Shown piece after piece: positions 50,053-62,750 of a stretch of 64,000 bases of DNA (positions are counted from its first letter, which is position 1; each line of letters opens with the position of its first letter). Where the stretch lies: assembly GCA_963969395.1 (NCBI GenBank), contig OZ017803.1, positions 6,510,001-6,574,000 on the forward strand, written 5' to 3'. The notes under the pieces were generated by a model. It made no database searches and was not told the DNA's origin. It saw nothing but the letters and a program-made list of their open reading frames with translations. This DNA comes from Pseudoscleropodium purum (Eukaryota; Streptophyta; Bryopsida; Hypnales; Brachytheciaceae). The translations under genes and the position numbers were made by a program.

Positions 50053-50984
50053 TTAATCCCTACAATTTTTTGACTATATTTTCACCCAAAATGCTCCAAG
50101 ACTACCATTTCTAGTACAAAAACCAAACTTTAGAATTATTATTTTTTAATATATGTAATTATAGTATCTTGTAGTACACTAGTTTGTAAAGATGTAGAAA
50201 AAAATTCAAAAATTTTCACCATGTAGATTGCAAGATATTAGTGTTTGAAGTGACAAAAATCTTTTAGGGGGCTATGCAAAAAAACAGGGCAGTTGCACAT
50301 TACAAGGTCACATTTGTATAAAAGAATGTCTAAAATAGTCATTACTCTTTGTATTGATTCTTCTAAATAAGTGGCTATATGCTTGAAAAATTGTAGATCA
50401 TTTGGAATTGGACAACATAAAGAAAAAAATAGTAAATAGAAAGAAGTAGAGAATGATTCAAAACACTAAATTGTTAAGAATTTATTTGTGAAATTGAAAA
50501 ATGCCAATTCCAATGGTTGTAATGTTGTAATAAACAACCTGCATCCAATATTTTTATTTTTTTTCAAAAATATTGAAAATTGAGTTAAATAAAAGACTTC
50601 AAAGTTTATTTTAGAGTAGAGATTTCATAACTACCTGCAAACTAAAACTGCTCATAACTTGTTCATCTCAATATTTAAAGTAGAATGAATTCTAAGCTTT
50701 CCACATATGCAGAAATCTAGAAAACCAATTTAAAAGTTTTATTTCTTAAAAAAGTGATTTTTCAAGAATTTTTTGATTGCTCGCCAAACAATGAAAAGTA
50801 CTTATTTTACAATATCTTTTTAATCATGTAGTTAGAAGTTATAAAAATTGATGCACCTTATAGCTAATCTTCAAGCACATGTTGAGTGGAAATTTCAAAG
50901 AAAAATAAATAAAACGTCCATTTGTAGTGCATTGCCTAAAAATGCTATATTCTAAAAAAATATGTTTAGTGCTTTAGAGGTTAA
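50053..50984 (-). mobile_element. TTAA-bounded element, both ends (minus orientation)
   Basis: The forward left end is TTAATCCCTACAA and the right end GCTTTAGAGG followed by TTAA at 50981-50984. It is 932 bp long. The interior is the reverse complement of the copies at 24430 and 44856. Confidence 0.82.
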
Positions 50985-52639
50985 AATGTCAAATCCAACT
51001 TAGAAAAAATGATTGCTTACATTGCCAAAGAGCTTGTCCTTATTCCATAAATGATGACTTTGGCACAACTATAGACACACTTACATAAAAGTCTTATGCC
51101 TTCATAAAATCTCATTTTTTCTTTAACCAAGTACTTGGGAATGTTGTCATAGAGTTTGACTTTGATGGGATGGATAAATAATGATAGAGTTAAGGTGAGC
51201 TTACAATTGCTAAACATTTGGAGTTAAATCGACCAAATTTAGTCTATTGGATGTTCAAAACATAATGATCTAAGAAAAATGCATATTAATATGGATTGTT
51301 AAATTTTTATTATTCATATCAATACTAAATATATAAAATCAAATATAATAATATTATTCCTAATTTAACATAACCTAATTTGAAATACTATACAAAGCCT
51401 CCCTTGTGACTAAAGTTTGTAGTAACATTGTCACTCAACTAGTGGTAGGTAATTAGATGTAGGATTTGATATGAAGAAGTTTGTATAACAAAGGAGTGGT
51501 CTAAAAGTGTTTCATGGATGACAAAGAATCTTTCTATATAAGACAAAGTATAGATGTTCATTTTTGGAATTTTGTACAAAAATTTGATGTTCAATGAGTG
51601 CTCTTGTTTTTTTAATAAGCAATTGATTCAAGGGCAATGGCACAATATGGATATCACTTCTTGGACTCTCTGGACTTTAGAAAAATGTCCTTCTGGAAAT
51701 GAAAACAATATTAGAAAATTAGAAAATTACATGGTGTTATAGCAGGCAAGTTGGTGCACCACAATCATGTTCTATATAGGTCAAATTCAAAAATTGACTT
51801 TTCTCCTAATTTCACATATTCATCACCTAATTGCATTATAATAGTGAAAGGACTACGTATTTAAGTTTTCATTATTAAAACAATAGGGCATGCACCTTAT
51901 TAAGTTTGTATTTAAGACTTTCATGTGGTTTTAAGAAGAAAATGTTATGAAATTGTAGTCCTTTTAAATTGTGTAAAAATTTGTGATTTTTAAAAGTTTC
52001 CATAAATAAGGATATATAGTAATACATCAAATTAAGAATTAAAATTGAACATGGATATGACTCAAACGTTGTTTTAGCTAATTATCATATTTATAAACAA
52101 TTTTTCTATAAATTGGTATTTTGGATTGTTCCTTTTGCCTCAAATCCGAAATGGAGATAGTTCCAAACTTGACAACAAAGGAATGAAAAGGAATATCAAA
52201 ATTGTTCAATTTTCTTGCTCAATAGTGTTGTGGATGGGGTATTACAACTCTCTCATGAATTTGTCATCAAATTCATGTAAATAAAAAATGTCTAATTTCT
52301 AGTACACATTGAATGAGTCAAAAAATGATAGTGTTTTGTGGAGATGATCCTTTGTGGAACCCATATCGTGCACTTGCCCTCAAATGGTATCCAAAAGGAT
52401 AATTTCAACACTAAACAACTTAATATTCTACTGTAAATGTATGCCAATTATAGAAAGTCCATAATAGAACCAATAATACTAATTTTTTTATTGGTTTATA
52501 ATTGAAATATGAAATTACTATCATTGGTTGTAAAGAAATGGGGTAGCACTCTCCCAAGCAATTTCCACTTGCAATGAAAAATAGTTTGATTCAAGGTTTG
52601 CACAAGGAAAGAAGTGAGTCTCCTAGCATATGGCAGTGA
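50985..52639. other. AT-rich intergenic DNA, no gene seen
   Basis: No conserved frame or repeat edge was recognised. Confidence 0.5.
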
Positions 52640-53413
52640 CTGCGAACCACTAGTCAAAATGGGAAGATTGATGGAGCGGTGGACATATGATGCATGATGT
52701 GTCCTCAATGGTCAGACAAGACTATGCTCCATCATTTTGGGTCATATCTCTCCACCCAACATGTGGAGCAAGGGGCCATTCACATTATGAATGTACTATT
52801 GATAAGAGTAGAAGCATGAGGTCCTTGGCAATCCTTTATATAGAGATAAGGCGTCTTTTCAATCAATATCCCTCATAAGTTCAATCCCACCAAAATTATC
52901 TAGCTTAAGGCTTGCACATTGATTGTTCATTAGGCACTTTGGATCCAAAGAAATGATATGGCATTCAACTCTCACACTTGGACCCTGGATCATTTGTTTA
53001 CACATATATAGAGAGGCTTCCTTGATCATGGAAGAGTTGAATGGACCAATGTCCATAGTACATATCAAAAATCGTTGGTGGTGCAACGTAAGTTACTTGA
53101 CACCTTTGTGAAGAAGAGTTGTAGATTTGGTCTCTTTGCTAGTTTGGAAGCGAGGCAATCAAGATGGATGACCTCTGGCCTAAGTGTTGGCTTTGACCAT
53201 CCCCTTGATGGACTTCCCGACGTGGTGAAGCATTGTCACATGATCTCCTTGTGCTGTGTCTTATGATTTTTTCCTCTTCCTATCAATCCATCTTCATGTT
53301 TGATGTCTCATTTGTCTTGGTTCCTTCTCGTCAAGCCACTTGTCGTTTGCGGGCTTGTATTTTTCCCTTTGCAATGTAATAACATTTCCTTTTGCTTCCC
53401 AAAAAAAAATAAA
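52640..53413 (+). pseudogene. LINE 3' fragment (reverse-transcriptase C-terminal end) with poly(A)
   Basis: From 52940 to 53266 one frame reads LWIQRNDMAFN, a TAG stop at 53009, then GFLDHGRVEW, FGLFASLEARQSRW and GFDHPLDGLPDVV to a TGA at 53267. The pattern 'W(I/L)xRNxxxF ... (D)(Y/H)(G/A)R(x)EW' resembles the region after the zinc-finger of plant LINE ORF2 proteins, though I base this on recall. About 130 bp of 3'-UTR-like sequence ending 'aacatttccttttgcttccc' is followed by a poly(A) run at 53401, as expected for a LINE end. Upstream from 52640 the frame is broken. 5' truncation is typical of LINE copies. Confidence 0.4.
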
Positions 53414-54919
53414 GAATTCCTGTCATTGAAAGCACATCCCCAAACACTTTCATTCCAAATGCTTTTACTTCTCCTTCTTCCAAATAAAATTTTCAATGTA
53501 AGTTACCGTCCTCTTTCTGCTAGCCAGCAGGCAGTCCAGTGACTCCAGACCAGACCAGTCCAGTGCAGCACTTGAAGCATGCGTTCAGGAGTGTTTTTCT
53601 GAGAGTTTTGATTGGCAGGGGAAACAAGCTCTGCAGTCTAAAAAACAACAGCACGATGCATCTGACTCACTCCCAGTCCCAGTAGACATAAGTTAAGTTA
53701 AGTTATGTTAAGTTATGACCTGACGGAGCTTTAGAACTGACTCTGAATGGAGCTCAACTGAACTGAACTGACGCACACTCAAGGCAACTGAGTTACGGCA
53801 GTTCGACACGACATGCATCTGAATCGATATAAGCGTACAAATTCAGATAAAAAACCAAATAAAAAAAAATATTGCTCCGTCACTGGCTCACTTCACTGAC
53901 AGAAACTCGAAATAGAAAAAAGGTTCAAATTCCAGCTCAGGCAGGCATTGGTTTCAATGGAGAAAAAAAAAGAAAAAGAAAAAGGAAAGAGTCACTCACT
54001 GAATAGAAATATTCAGTTCTTGGTTGCTTCAAATAATGAAAAAAAAATTGGGAATGATTTCAGTTATGTTACACACACCAGTTGGGTGTGTGTGCAGAAG
54101 GGCATTTTCTGTTGGTTTGGCTTTCTGGTGCTAGATTGTAACATGAAAAAATAATTTGGCTAAGAAATGGCAACAAAACTGAACATGACATGAAGTTTTT
54201 TGCTAGAGATTTTTGAATTTTGAAAAAAAAATGTTGAATGGAATCTTTAGAATGTGGATGAAAATAGAATTATGGACATGTGATATGTACGAATGTGCAA
54301 ATTCCTATCCAATAGGAGCAGGCAAATCTGTCAGTGCTTTTAACCACAGTAGTTTCAATCACGTCACTAAAAATAACTTGACTTATTTCACTGAAATGAA
54401 ATCCACTTTTCAAGTTTCAGTTCTCAACAATACACTGAAACATGATTTACTAACCCCAGAGGTTCATCAGTTCAGCCAGTTCTTGATTATGTTCCTCCAA
54501 CAATCACTCCAAAAACACTGTCATTTTTATTACAAATAAAACAAATTGACTGAGAGAAAAAGAAAACAGGAGTTAGTTTGGGGATTTTTTTTTTAACAAA
54601 TGATTAATTTTGGGATTTCATTACAGGATCTTTGCCTTGTGTTAACCCTGAAGCACATCAATGTCCATATTCTTGACGATGAACAGAGTGCTTCCAGGAG
54701 TTAGGAGTTGTGTAGTCTATCAAACTTTTCATTCATCCAACGTAATACTTGAATCTTGAAAAGCCAACCTTCTTTAATGACCAAATTCATGAAATTGCAG
54801 TAAATGATATTTCTCCAAAAGGATATAAGACAAAATGTGCTAAAATTCAAAATAGGATTGAGGTGTTAAGGGATTAATTGGAGAATGCGTGGAAAAATAT
54901 TCAATAACATTGGCTCAGT
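53414..54919. other. Intergenic DNA, less AT-rich patch at 53.5-53.85 kb
   Basis: 53510-53850 has short direct repeats ('taagttaagttaagtt' near 53690; 'cagaccagaccag' near 53548) and no coding match. The rest is AT-rich with random frames. Confidence 0.4.
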
Positions 54920-57084
54920 CATTATAAAAAATTTTAGGCCTCGGAAAGGTTGTGAGTTTTGAACTGCCCGCAAATCCCCGAGTGCAATTAGAGAGGAATT
55001 CCATTGTTTTTTTAATTTTTTAATAAAAGTTGTAGATGTGGCACTACTTGTGCCAGGTCAGTGCCATGCCAGGTTTTCATATTTTTTCATATTTTTTTAT
55101 TTTCTTGTAATTACATTGCGGGGCACCCAAAATTGAATCCTTAACCTCTAAATTTCCATTGACCCCTTTGGGGAACAAATCAGATTTTGGGCAGGTCCCT
55201 ATAATCTCAATTTTTGGTGAATTGTTTCAAAACTTTCTTGTAAGATAGAAAAACTGATTATCTATGTGGGAATTTAATTTTTATTTCAATTGGTGCCTAG
55301 GAGTAAAAGTAACACCACAAAAAGCCTGAAACCGAACTCAACGGGCAACACAAAAAAAATTGCAAAAAATCAAAATAAATAAATTTTTTTCCCCTGAAAT
55401 GTTTTTTTTTGTCTACATGTGAAGCTTTGATTCGTTCTATTTGGACTAATAATGAGAAAGTTAAAGACAATTTTGTTTTTCGGGCAATTTCAATATTTTC
55501 TTGAAAAAATAACTTATAGGGTTTATTTTTGAATGCAATTTTCAAAATTTCTTTTTTTGAGAATGTTGTATTCAATTGCTAAAACAATCTCACCATTGGG
55601 ATTATTGTCTTTCAATTCCATCTTGGAGTTATAAACGATTTAGTTGTTTTCCCAATCTTGGACCTACTTCTACTTAGCATTTTTTTAAAGAATGAAAATC
55701 AAGTTTTATTTTTATTTTTATTTTTTTTAAATTTAAAATTCCTAGAATTTCAACTCAATTCTTCAAAATTTTTTTTTTTTAATTTAAAGTTTGTAGTGCA
55801 AAAAAATTTCACAATTGGCGGTCAATGTCATCTGAAATTATTGGCCAATGTTCAAAAAACTTTCTTTTTCAACTTTGAATGCTAATATCTTCCAATCTAT
55901 ACGGTCAAACTTCATGAAATTTTTACCATGTGAACTAAGACAAATAAAGTACAAGTGTCGCACGTGTAGTCTAGGAGTAAGTATCTTTACACACAAAAAC
56001 GTAGTAAGATGATATGAATTATCGTCCCAGGGAATTCTAGATGCTTTTCCAAACTCCACTATCCAAATGATTGTTTTTTCCTCTTTTGACTACCCTCTTT
56101 CACTCTCTTTTCTGGAATCACTACTATCCGGATTCCAATCTAAATCCGGTATCACCCGTTTTTTCGGTTTCGTCCTTTAACAAACTGGTTTTTAATTCCT
56201 CTATTTTACCATCAGAGGGGCCACTATTGATCTTTCAAGGGGTAGGAACTTCACCACTCTTGTTTATTCACTACATAGCCAAAAGCAAACAAACAACAAA
56301 CACCCAAGTATTCAAGATGTTGTAGTGCATAGGGTAGATCCGGATCCTTACAATATCCCGAATAGCCAATCCGAAATGTAGGTCACTCATGACTACATTC
56401 ACTCTTTTTTACTACAATAATAGATTTCATGCACTTAGAACTAAAAAGAGGGGTAATTTCTCTAGGTGTAAGATGGATCCTAAGGTTGATAGACCTTTTG
56501 GTGAGTGGGAGTTTCTTCTAACGGTCGCTAATCTCCGAATAGAATTGTTTCCAATTCCGGATTTGCACTCACACCATTCTTCACTAAAAACCGGATTACC
56601 ATTCCAATAGTTCAAAGGCACCACACATAGCTCCTTCGTCTCGTATCTAACATCATTACAATAGTACACCCTCAGTCCAATCAAGTTATCCGAAATCCGG
56701 ATTCCTCCTCACTCGTCTTTCTCACATTTCCACACTTAAACAACAAACCAACACAATCCAAATACATGGTTGGAGCTAGAAGATTCACCAAGTGACTCAA
56801 TTTAAAGAAGGGAATGAAATACAACAAAATAACTACTAGGATGGAATAAGAGGGTAACAAACTTGCCCGCCTTTAGAAACCAAAAACCAAAACCAAAGTC
56901 AATACCTGAAAAGCCAAAAAGGCATCCTGAAAATTAGGGCAACCAATCCGTGAACAACCTGGATATCCGAAACATCCACAACCCAACTGCCTTGACAAAT
57001 CCGGAACCCCTAAAACGATCAAGAACTTGGACCCATGCTTAGAAATCCCGTTCCGGATAAAAATCCTACCTAACTACATGTGCT

Positions 57085-59045
57085 CTATCTACCCCGCCGT
57101 GCCTTCTTGGAACTATTCTTGCTTTGACTGCTCGGAGTCTTCATCGAAGCCTTCACTGGTGTACCTTTTGTTGATGACCAAGTTTGAGGCTTATGTAAAA
57201 CCTTGGAAGGCGAGTCTTCCGATTCCGTCTCTTCCTCGGATCCAGACTTCAACACCTCTTCCTCCGACTCCTCAATCTCTAGAATCTCTGGATCCTTAGT
57301 TTGTGGCGATTTACTCAATTCAATCTCAACACGAATCCGTTTGGGCATTGACTGTTGCATATGAGAGAAGTCTTACGGATGAGATCGAGCCAGATTTATC
57401 ATTACTCCAATCTATACGTCAAGGTTGCCGTGAATTGTCAATCCGGATACCATAAACTTTTTGGCCATGATTTTCCCAAGTGGTGGGAAAATTGGGACAG
57501 AAACTGCTTGCTCTGTCAGAATAAACTTCTCACTTGTCCCTTTCTTCAGCTTAGGTACCGCTAGTCTTGATGGAGTTCGTGCTTGGCTACTTGAGGGCCC
57601 TGCAATTGGAGTAAGGATAGACTTCAATTCTCTGACTAGGGCTGAATCAGGCCACTCAAAGCCTACCGGATTGGAGTATCCCGGAATATGCTCTTGGGGA
57701 CTTCCGGAAACCTTTCTAAGTCGATGGCCCGTTCTAGATCCAAGTACCCCAATAACTTGCGCATGTCCTTCAAAACAATTCCCATCTAGGCTTCAAAGTT
57801 GACTAGGATCTTTACCATCCTTGATTTGGTCATGTGCCCTTCTTTCTCCAATTAGGTAGTGTAGAGGTCAACTTGGATCACCGTATGTTCCAGAACCACG
57901 ACAAGTTCCTTGAGGTCGTAGACGACTCGGAGAGCCTCTGTCTCTTTCTATCTCGACGCGTTCAGCTCCTCCTCTGTCTACTCGAGTTGGGACTTGAAGC
58001 TATCCTTTTCCTCCTCTAGCTTCTGGATTTGTTCCTCCTTCTGTCGGAACTCTTCTGTACTTGGACATTTCTGGATCTCCTCCAAAATTTGGTCCGACTC
58101 TACCTTAAGTTCGTTCGCGATAAAAAGCACATGATCTTTCAGATCGCCATACATCTGTTTGGCCTACTGCACCCATTAGATTCCAGCTTCAAAGAACTCT
58201 AGCTCTTTGGGATGTTCCGGATCTGGGATCGGTTCCTCCCATTCCGATGTTGGCACCTTCCCCCGTGCAGTCGGATCAGTGGACTTCCTTCGTTTTCAGT
58301 CCACTACTTCTTCTTCCTCTTTCGGTTGCTCTTCTTCTTCGGATTCCTTCTTCTCCTTCTCTAGTTCTTCTATGAGGCCGTACTTCAAAATTTCGACTCT
58401 GGTGTTGTACTCAATCGTCTCCTCGGCACTCAAGACCTTTTTGTGGTGATAGAGATAGAGTAGATATGATGTGATAGGGTTGTGCTTTCCTTGACCCACA
58501 TGCTCTGCCAACTTGCCTACAACTCCTTGAATCACTCTTCCCCAATGGACAATCCAGTCCTCCAAAGCCCCCAAAATGGTGTTCACCACCGTAACCATAA
58601 TCTAGGTAGGCTTTTCCAGATACAAATTTGGAATCAGGAAGTTTAGTTCTTGTCTATGCCTCTCATTCTTACAGTCACTAATGGCAAAACTCTTCTTTAA
58701 GTGGGCTTGACTCCGAAACTTTCCGGTTACATATTTGTCTGCTCTTCTGACTAATCCAAGCCCATTCTTCTTAAACGAATAGACATCCGCCTAGATGTCT
58801 TTTGTCCAAGCTATGAGTCGACCTCTCACTGTCAACTTGTACTGATTTGGAACTCCGTAAATGAGTTTTTGAATCATCTCTTCATTCTTCATGCTCCATA
58901 GCCTATCTAACAACCCGACACACCCGATATACATGAGGTCCTCTTCTAACTGTGCTCAGTGACCCGGATCAGAAAGGATAACTGGACAAACCATCCGGGC
59001 TACAACTCCAGACTTTCGTGCAATCAGGTCGGCAGCCTCTACCAT
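57085..59045 (-). pseudogene. Element C ~657-codon frame, decayed
   Basis: From ATG 59045 to the terminal TAG at 57087-57085 the frame is 1961 bp, about 13 bp shorter than the family length, so small deletions have shifted it. The open pieces 58598-58296 (VGKLAEHVGQGKHNPITSYL, then an acidic run) and 57360-57085 (ELSKSPQTKDPEILEIEESE ... SSKKARRGR) mark the middle and C-terminal tail. It keeps CGA at the codon that is TGA in A, B and D, and CAA/CAG at some codons that are stops elsewhere. The role is unknown, as for the other copies. Confidence 0.65.
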
Positions 59046-59188
59046 GAATCACCGACAATTGATAAAACTAATCCGGTACTAATCCTTTCGTCCCCTTCCT
59101 ATCTCGGTTTCTATCTCACCACTCTTTCTTTCAACTATACGTTCAGCAAGTTTAGCAAGTAGAGAGGGAGAAAAAGAGAAGTGGTGGT

Positions 59189-62100
59189 TGTAGGAGCATG
59201 AAACTTGAAATCGGATAAGTTAGTTTAGAATTTAGATTAGATAGACTTGCAAATTTCAATTTTTTTTGGTAACTTCTAGAGATTTACGGTACACTACGAC
59301 TATAATAGAAATAGTCAGTTTCCAGGTTGCGAAAACTTTTAGTAACGTTACGGAAACAAATCCGATATGGATCCAAAATCCGAAAAAAGTACCGGATTTC
59401 CCAAACCTACGTTTTAGACATCTGGTCTAAGAAACTAGAAGACCGTTGGGAGAACGGTCATCTATCCATTTTCTATCGGGAATTGTCGATTGCACGCTAG
59501 GTACTTAAATCTATTGCCACTTCTCTTTTTCTCCCTCTCTACTTGCTGAACTTAATCAACATATAGTTGAGAGAAAGAGTGGTGAGTTAGTGACTGAGAT
59601 AGGAAGAGATGGAAGGAATAGAACTGGATTAGGTTTGCAAGTTGTTGGTGATTCATGGCGGTAGCTGCCGATTTGGCTACACAAAGATCTAGAGTTATAG
59701 CTCGGATGGTTTGTTCGGTTATCCCTTCCAATCTAGGTCACCGAGCACAATTAGAGGAGGACTTCATGTGTATCGGGTGTGTTGGTTGTTAGATAGGTCG
59801 TAGAGCATGAAAAACGAGAAAATGATTCAAGAACTCATTTATGAAGTTCCGAATTAGTAAGAGTTGACAATGAGAGGTTGACCCGTAGTTTGGACGGAAG
59901 ACATCTGGGTGGATGTCTATTTGTTTAAGAAAAATGGGCTCAGACTAGTCGGAAGAGTGGACAAGTATGTGACCGAAAAGTTCCAAAGTGAAGCCCACTC
60001 AAAGGAGGGATTTGCCATTAGTAATTGTAAAAACAAGAGGCATAGACAGGTATTGGATTTCTTGATCCCAATTCTGTATCCGGAAAAGCCTACCCGTGCT
60101 ACGGTCATGGTGGCGAAAACCATTTTCAAGGCTTTCGAGGACCGAATTGTCCATTAGGGAGGAGTGATTCAGAAAGTCGTGGGCAAGCTAGCAGAGCACG
60201 TAGGCCGAGCAAAGCACAGCCCTATCACGTCGTATCTGTTCCACCTCTATCACCACAAGGAGGTCTTGAGTGCCAGGGAGACAATTGAGTACAACACCAG
60301 AGTTGAGATCTTGAAATACGGCCTCACGAAAGAATTGGAGAAAGAGGAAAAGGAATCCAAAGAAGAGCAACTGGAAGAGGAAGAAGAAGCAATGGACTGG
60401 AAATGGAGGAAGTCCACAAATCTAGTGGCAAGAGGAAAGGCACCAACACCGGAACGAGAAGAACAGATATTTGATCCGATACTTCTCTAAGAGCTCGAAT
60501 TCTTTGAAGTCAGAATCTAGTGGATGTAGCAAGCCAAACAAATGTATGACAACTTGCACGATTACATGCTTCTTATCGCAAATGAACTCAAGGTAGAGCC
60601 GGACCAAATTTAGGAGGAGATCCGGAAATGCCTGAATCCGGAGGAGTTTCAACTGAAGTAGGAATAGATCTGGAAGTTGGAAGAGGAAAGGGATAGCTTC
60701 AAGTCTCAACTCAAGTGGACAGAAGGGGAGCTGAACGCGGCAAGACGGAAGAAGACGGAGGCTCTTTAGTTCATCCATGACCTCAAGGAATTCATCATGG
60801 TTCCGGAACATACGATGATCTAAGCTGAACTCTACATCGCCTGGTTGGTGAAGGAAGGGCATATGACTGGATCTATAATGGTGAAGATCCTGGTCGACTT
60901 TGAAGCCCAGATGGAGATTGTGTTGAAGGACATGTGGAAGTTGCTGGGGTACTTGGATCCGAAATAGGCCATTGATTTAGAAGGGTTTCCGAAAGTCCCA
61001 AGGAGCATATTCTGGGATACTCCAATTTGACAAACCTCGATCTAGTAGGCGTCAAGTAGCCTGATCCAACCACAATCGAAGGGACTGAAGTCTATCTTCA
61101 CCCCCGTTATAGGACCCTCAAATAGCCAAGCATGGACTCTATCAAGACCAACAAGACCTAAGCCGGAGAAAGGGGTGAATGGGAAATCTGTTTCAATAGA
61201 ACAAGTGCTTTTTGCTCCGATTTTCCCACCACCTGGAAATGTCACGACCGGAAAGTTTAGGGTGCCCGAATGGACGGTTTGCGGCATTCTCAACATATGG
61301 ATTGGAGCAATGACGAATCCAGCTCGATCTCACCCGGAAGACTTCTCTCATATGTAGCAATCGACTCCGAAATGGGATCGTGTTGAGATTGCTTTGAGTG
61401 AATTGCTACAAGCCAAAGAACCGAAGATTCAGGGGATTAAGGAGTCGGAAGAAGAGGTGTTGAAGTTTGGATCTGAAGAAGAGACAAAATCGGAAGACTC
61501 GCCTCCTAAAGTTTCACAGAAGCTCCAAACTCGGTCATTAGTAAAGAATACACTAGTGAAGGTTTCGGTGAAGACTCTGGGCAGTCAAAGTGGGAGCAAT
61601 TTGAAGAAGGCACGGCGAGGTAGATAGAGCATAGGTAGTTAGGTAGGATTTTTATCCGGAATAGGGATTCCAAACGTGGATTCGGGTTCCAAATCTTGTT
61701 AAGAGATTTTGGTCTTGTAGGGGCAATGGGTTGTGAACGTTTCGGATATCCCGGGTTGTTCAAAGATTGATTGCCCTAATTTCTAGGATGCCTTTTTTGC
61801 TTTTAGGTGTTGACTTTGGTTTTGGTTTTTAAGGGCGGATAAGTTTGTTGCCCTCTCATTCCATCCTAGCAGTTATTTTGTTGTATTTCATTCCCTTCTT
61901 TAAATTGAGTCACTTGGTGAATCTTCTAGCTCCAACTATGTATCCGGATTGTGTTGGTTTGTTGTTTAAAGTATAGAGATGTGAGAAGGACGGATGAGGA
62001 GGAATTCGGATTTCGGATAACTTGGTTGGACTGAGGGTGTACTATTGTAATAATGTTAGATACGAGACGAGGGAGCTGCGCGTGGTGCCATTGAACTACT

Positions 62101-62750
62101 AGAATGGTAATCCGGTTTCTAGTGAAAAGTAGTGTGAGTGCAAATCTGGAATTGGAAACAATTTTGTACAGAGATTAGCAACTGTCAGAAGAAACTCCCA
62201 CTCACATGAAGGCCTACCAACCTTAGGATCCATCTTACACCTAGAAGGAATTCTCCCTAGTCAGTTCCGGGCGTCTGAGATTTGTTGTTGTAGTAAAGAG
62301 GAATAAATGTAGTCTTGAGTGACTTGTATTCCGGATCGGCCATCCTTAATGTTGTGAGGATCCGGATCTACCTTCTGCTCTACAACACCTTGAATACTTG
62401 GGTGTTTGTTGTTTGTTTATTTTTGTTTATGTAGTAAATAGACAAGAGTGATGAAGTTCCTACCCCTTAAAAGATCAATAGCGGACCCTCTAATGGTAAA
62501 ACAGAGGAATTGAAAACCAGTTTGTTAAAGGGTGAAACCGGAAAACCGGTTGATACTGGATCCGGATTGGAATCTAGGTAGGAATGATTCCAGAAAAGAG
62601 AGTGAAAGAGAGTAGTCGGGAGAGGAGGAAACGATCATCCGGATATTAGAGTTTGAGAAAGGCATTTAGAATTCCTTGGGACAATAACTTGTGTCATCTT
62701 ACTACATTTTCATGTGTAAAGATACTTACGCCTAGACTACACATGCAACA
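59189..62750 (+). mobile_element. 3.55-kb TG...CA element, copy D (inside copy C)
   Basis: Begins TGTAGGAGCATG and ends ACACATGCAACA, with flanks GTGGT (59184-59188) and ATGGT (62751-62755), a 5-bp duplication with one change. It is 3562 bp long and uninterrupted. It landed next to the TATA-like box of copy C, in the opposite orientation, so C and D lie head to head. Joining the C flanks reproduces the uninterrupted sequence seen in B ('gtggtgg(a/g)tttaa'). Confidence 0.88.
59655..61627 (+). pseudogene. Element D ~657-codon frame, stops but almost no indels
   Basis: ATG is at 59655 and the terminal TAG at 61625-61627. One single-base deletion near 59790 separates the first ~45 codons from the rest. 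From ATG 59807 on, 606 codons stay in one frame to the end, interrupted only by stop codons. Blocks in order: 'DIWVDVYLFKKNGLRL', 'FAISNCKNKRHRQVLDFLIP', 'VGKLAEHVGRAKHSPITSYL', an acidic Glu run, a coiled-coil-prone Lys/Glu/Leu region, 'WIGAMTNPARSHPEDFSHM', then an acidic and a basic tail. Most stops sit where other copies have CAG, TGG or CGA. No catalytic motif is visible; a Gag-like structural role is a guess. Confidence 0.7.

Noticed and set aside
53690..53720. TTAAG short tandem as a telomeric or centromeric repeat
   Set aside because: It is a few units only and does not match the plant telomere repeat; simple-sequence slippage explains it.
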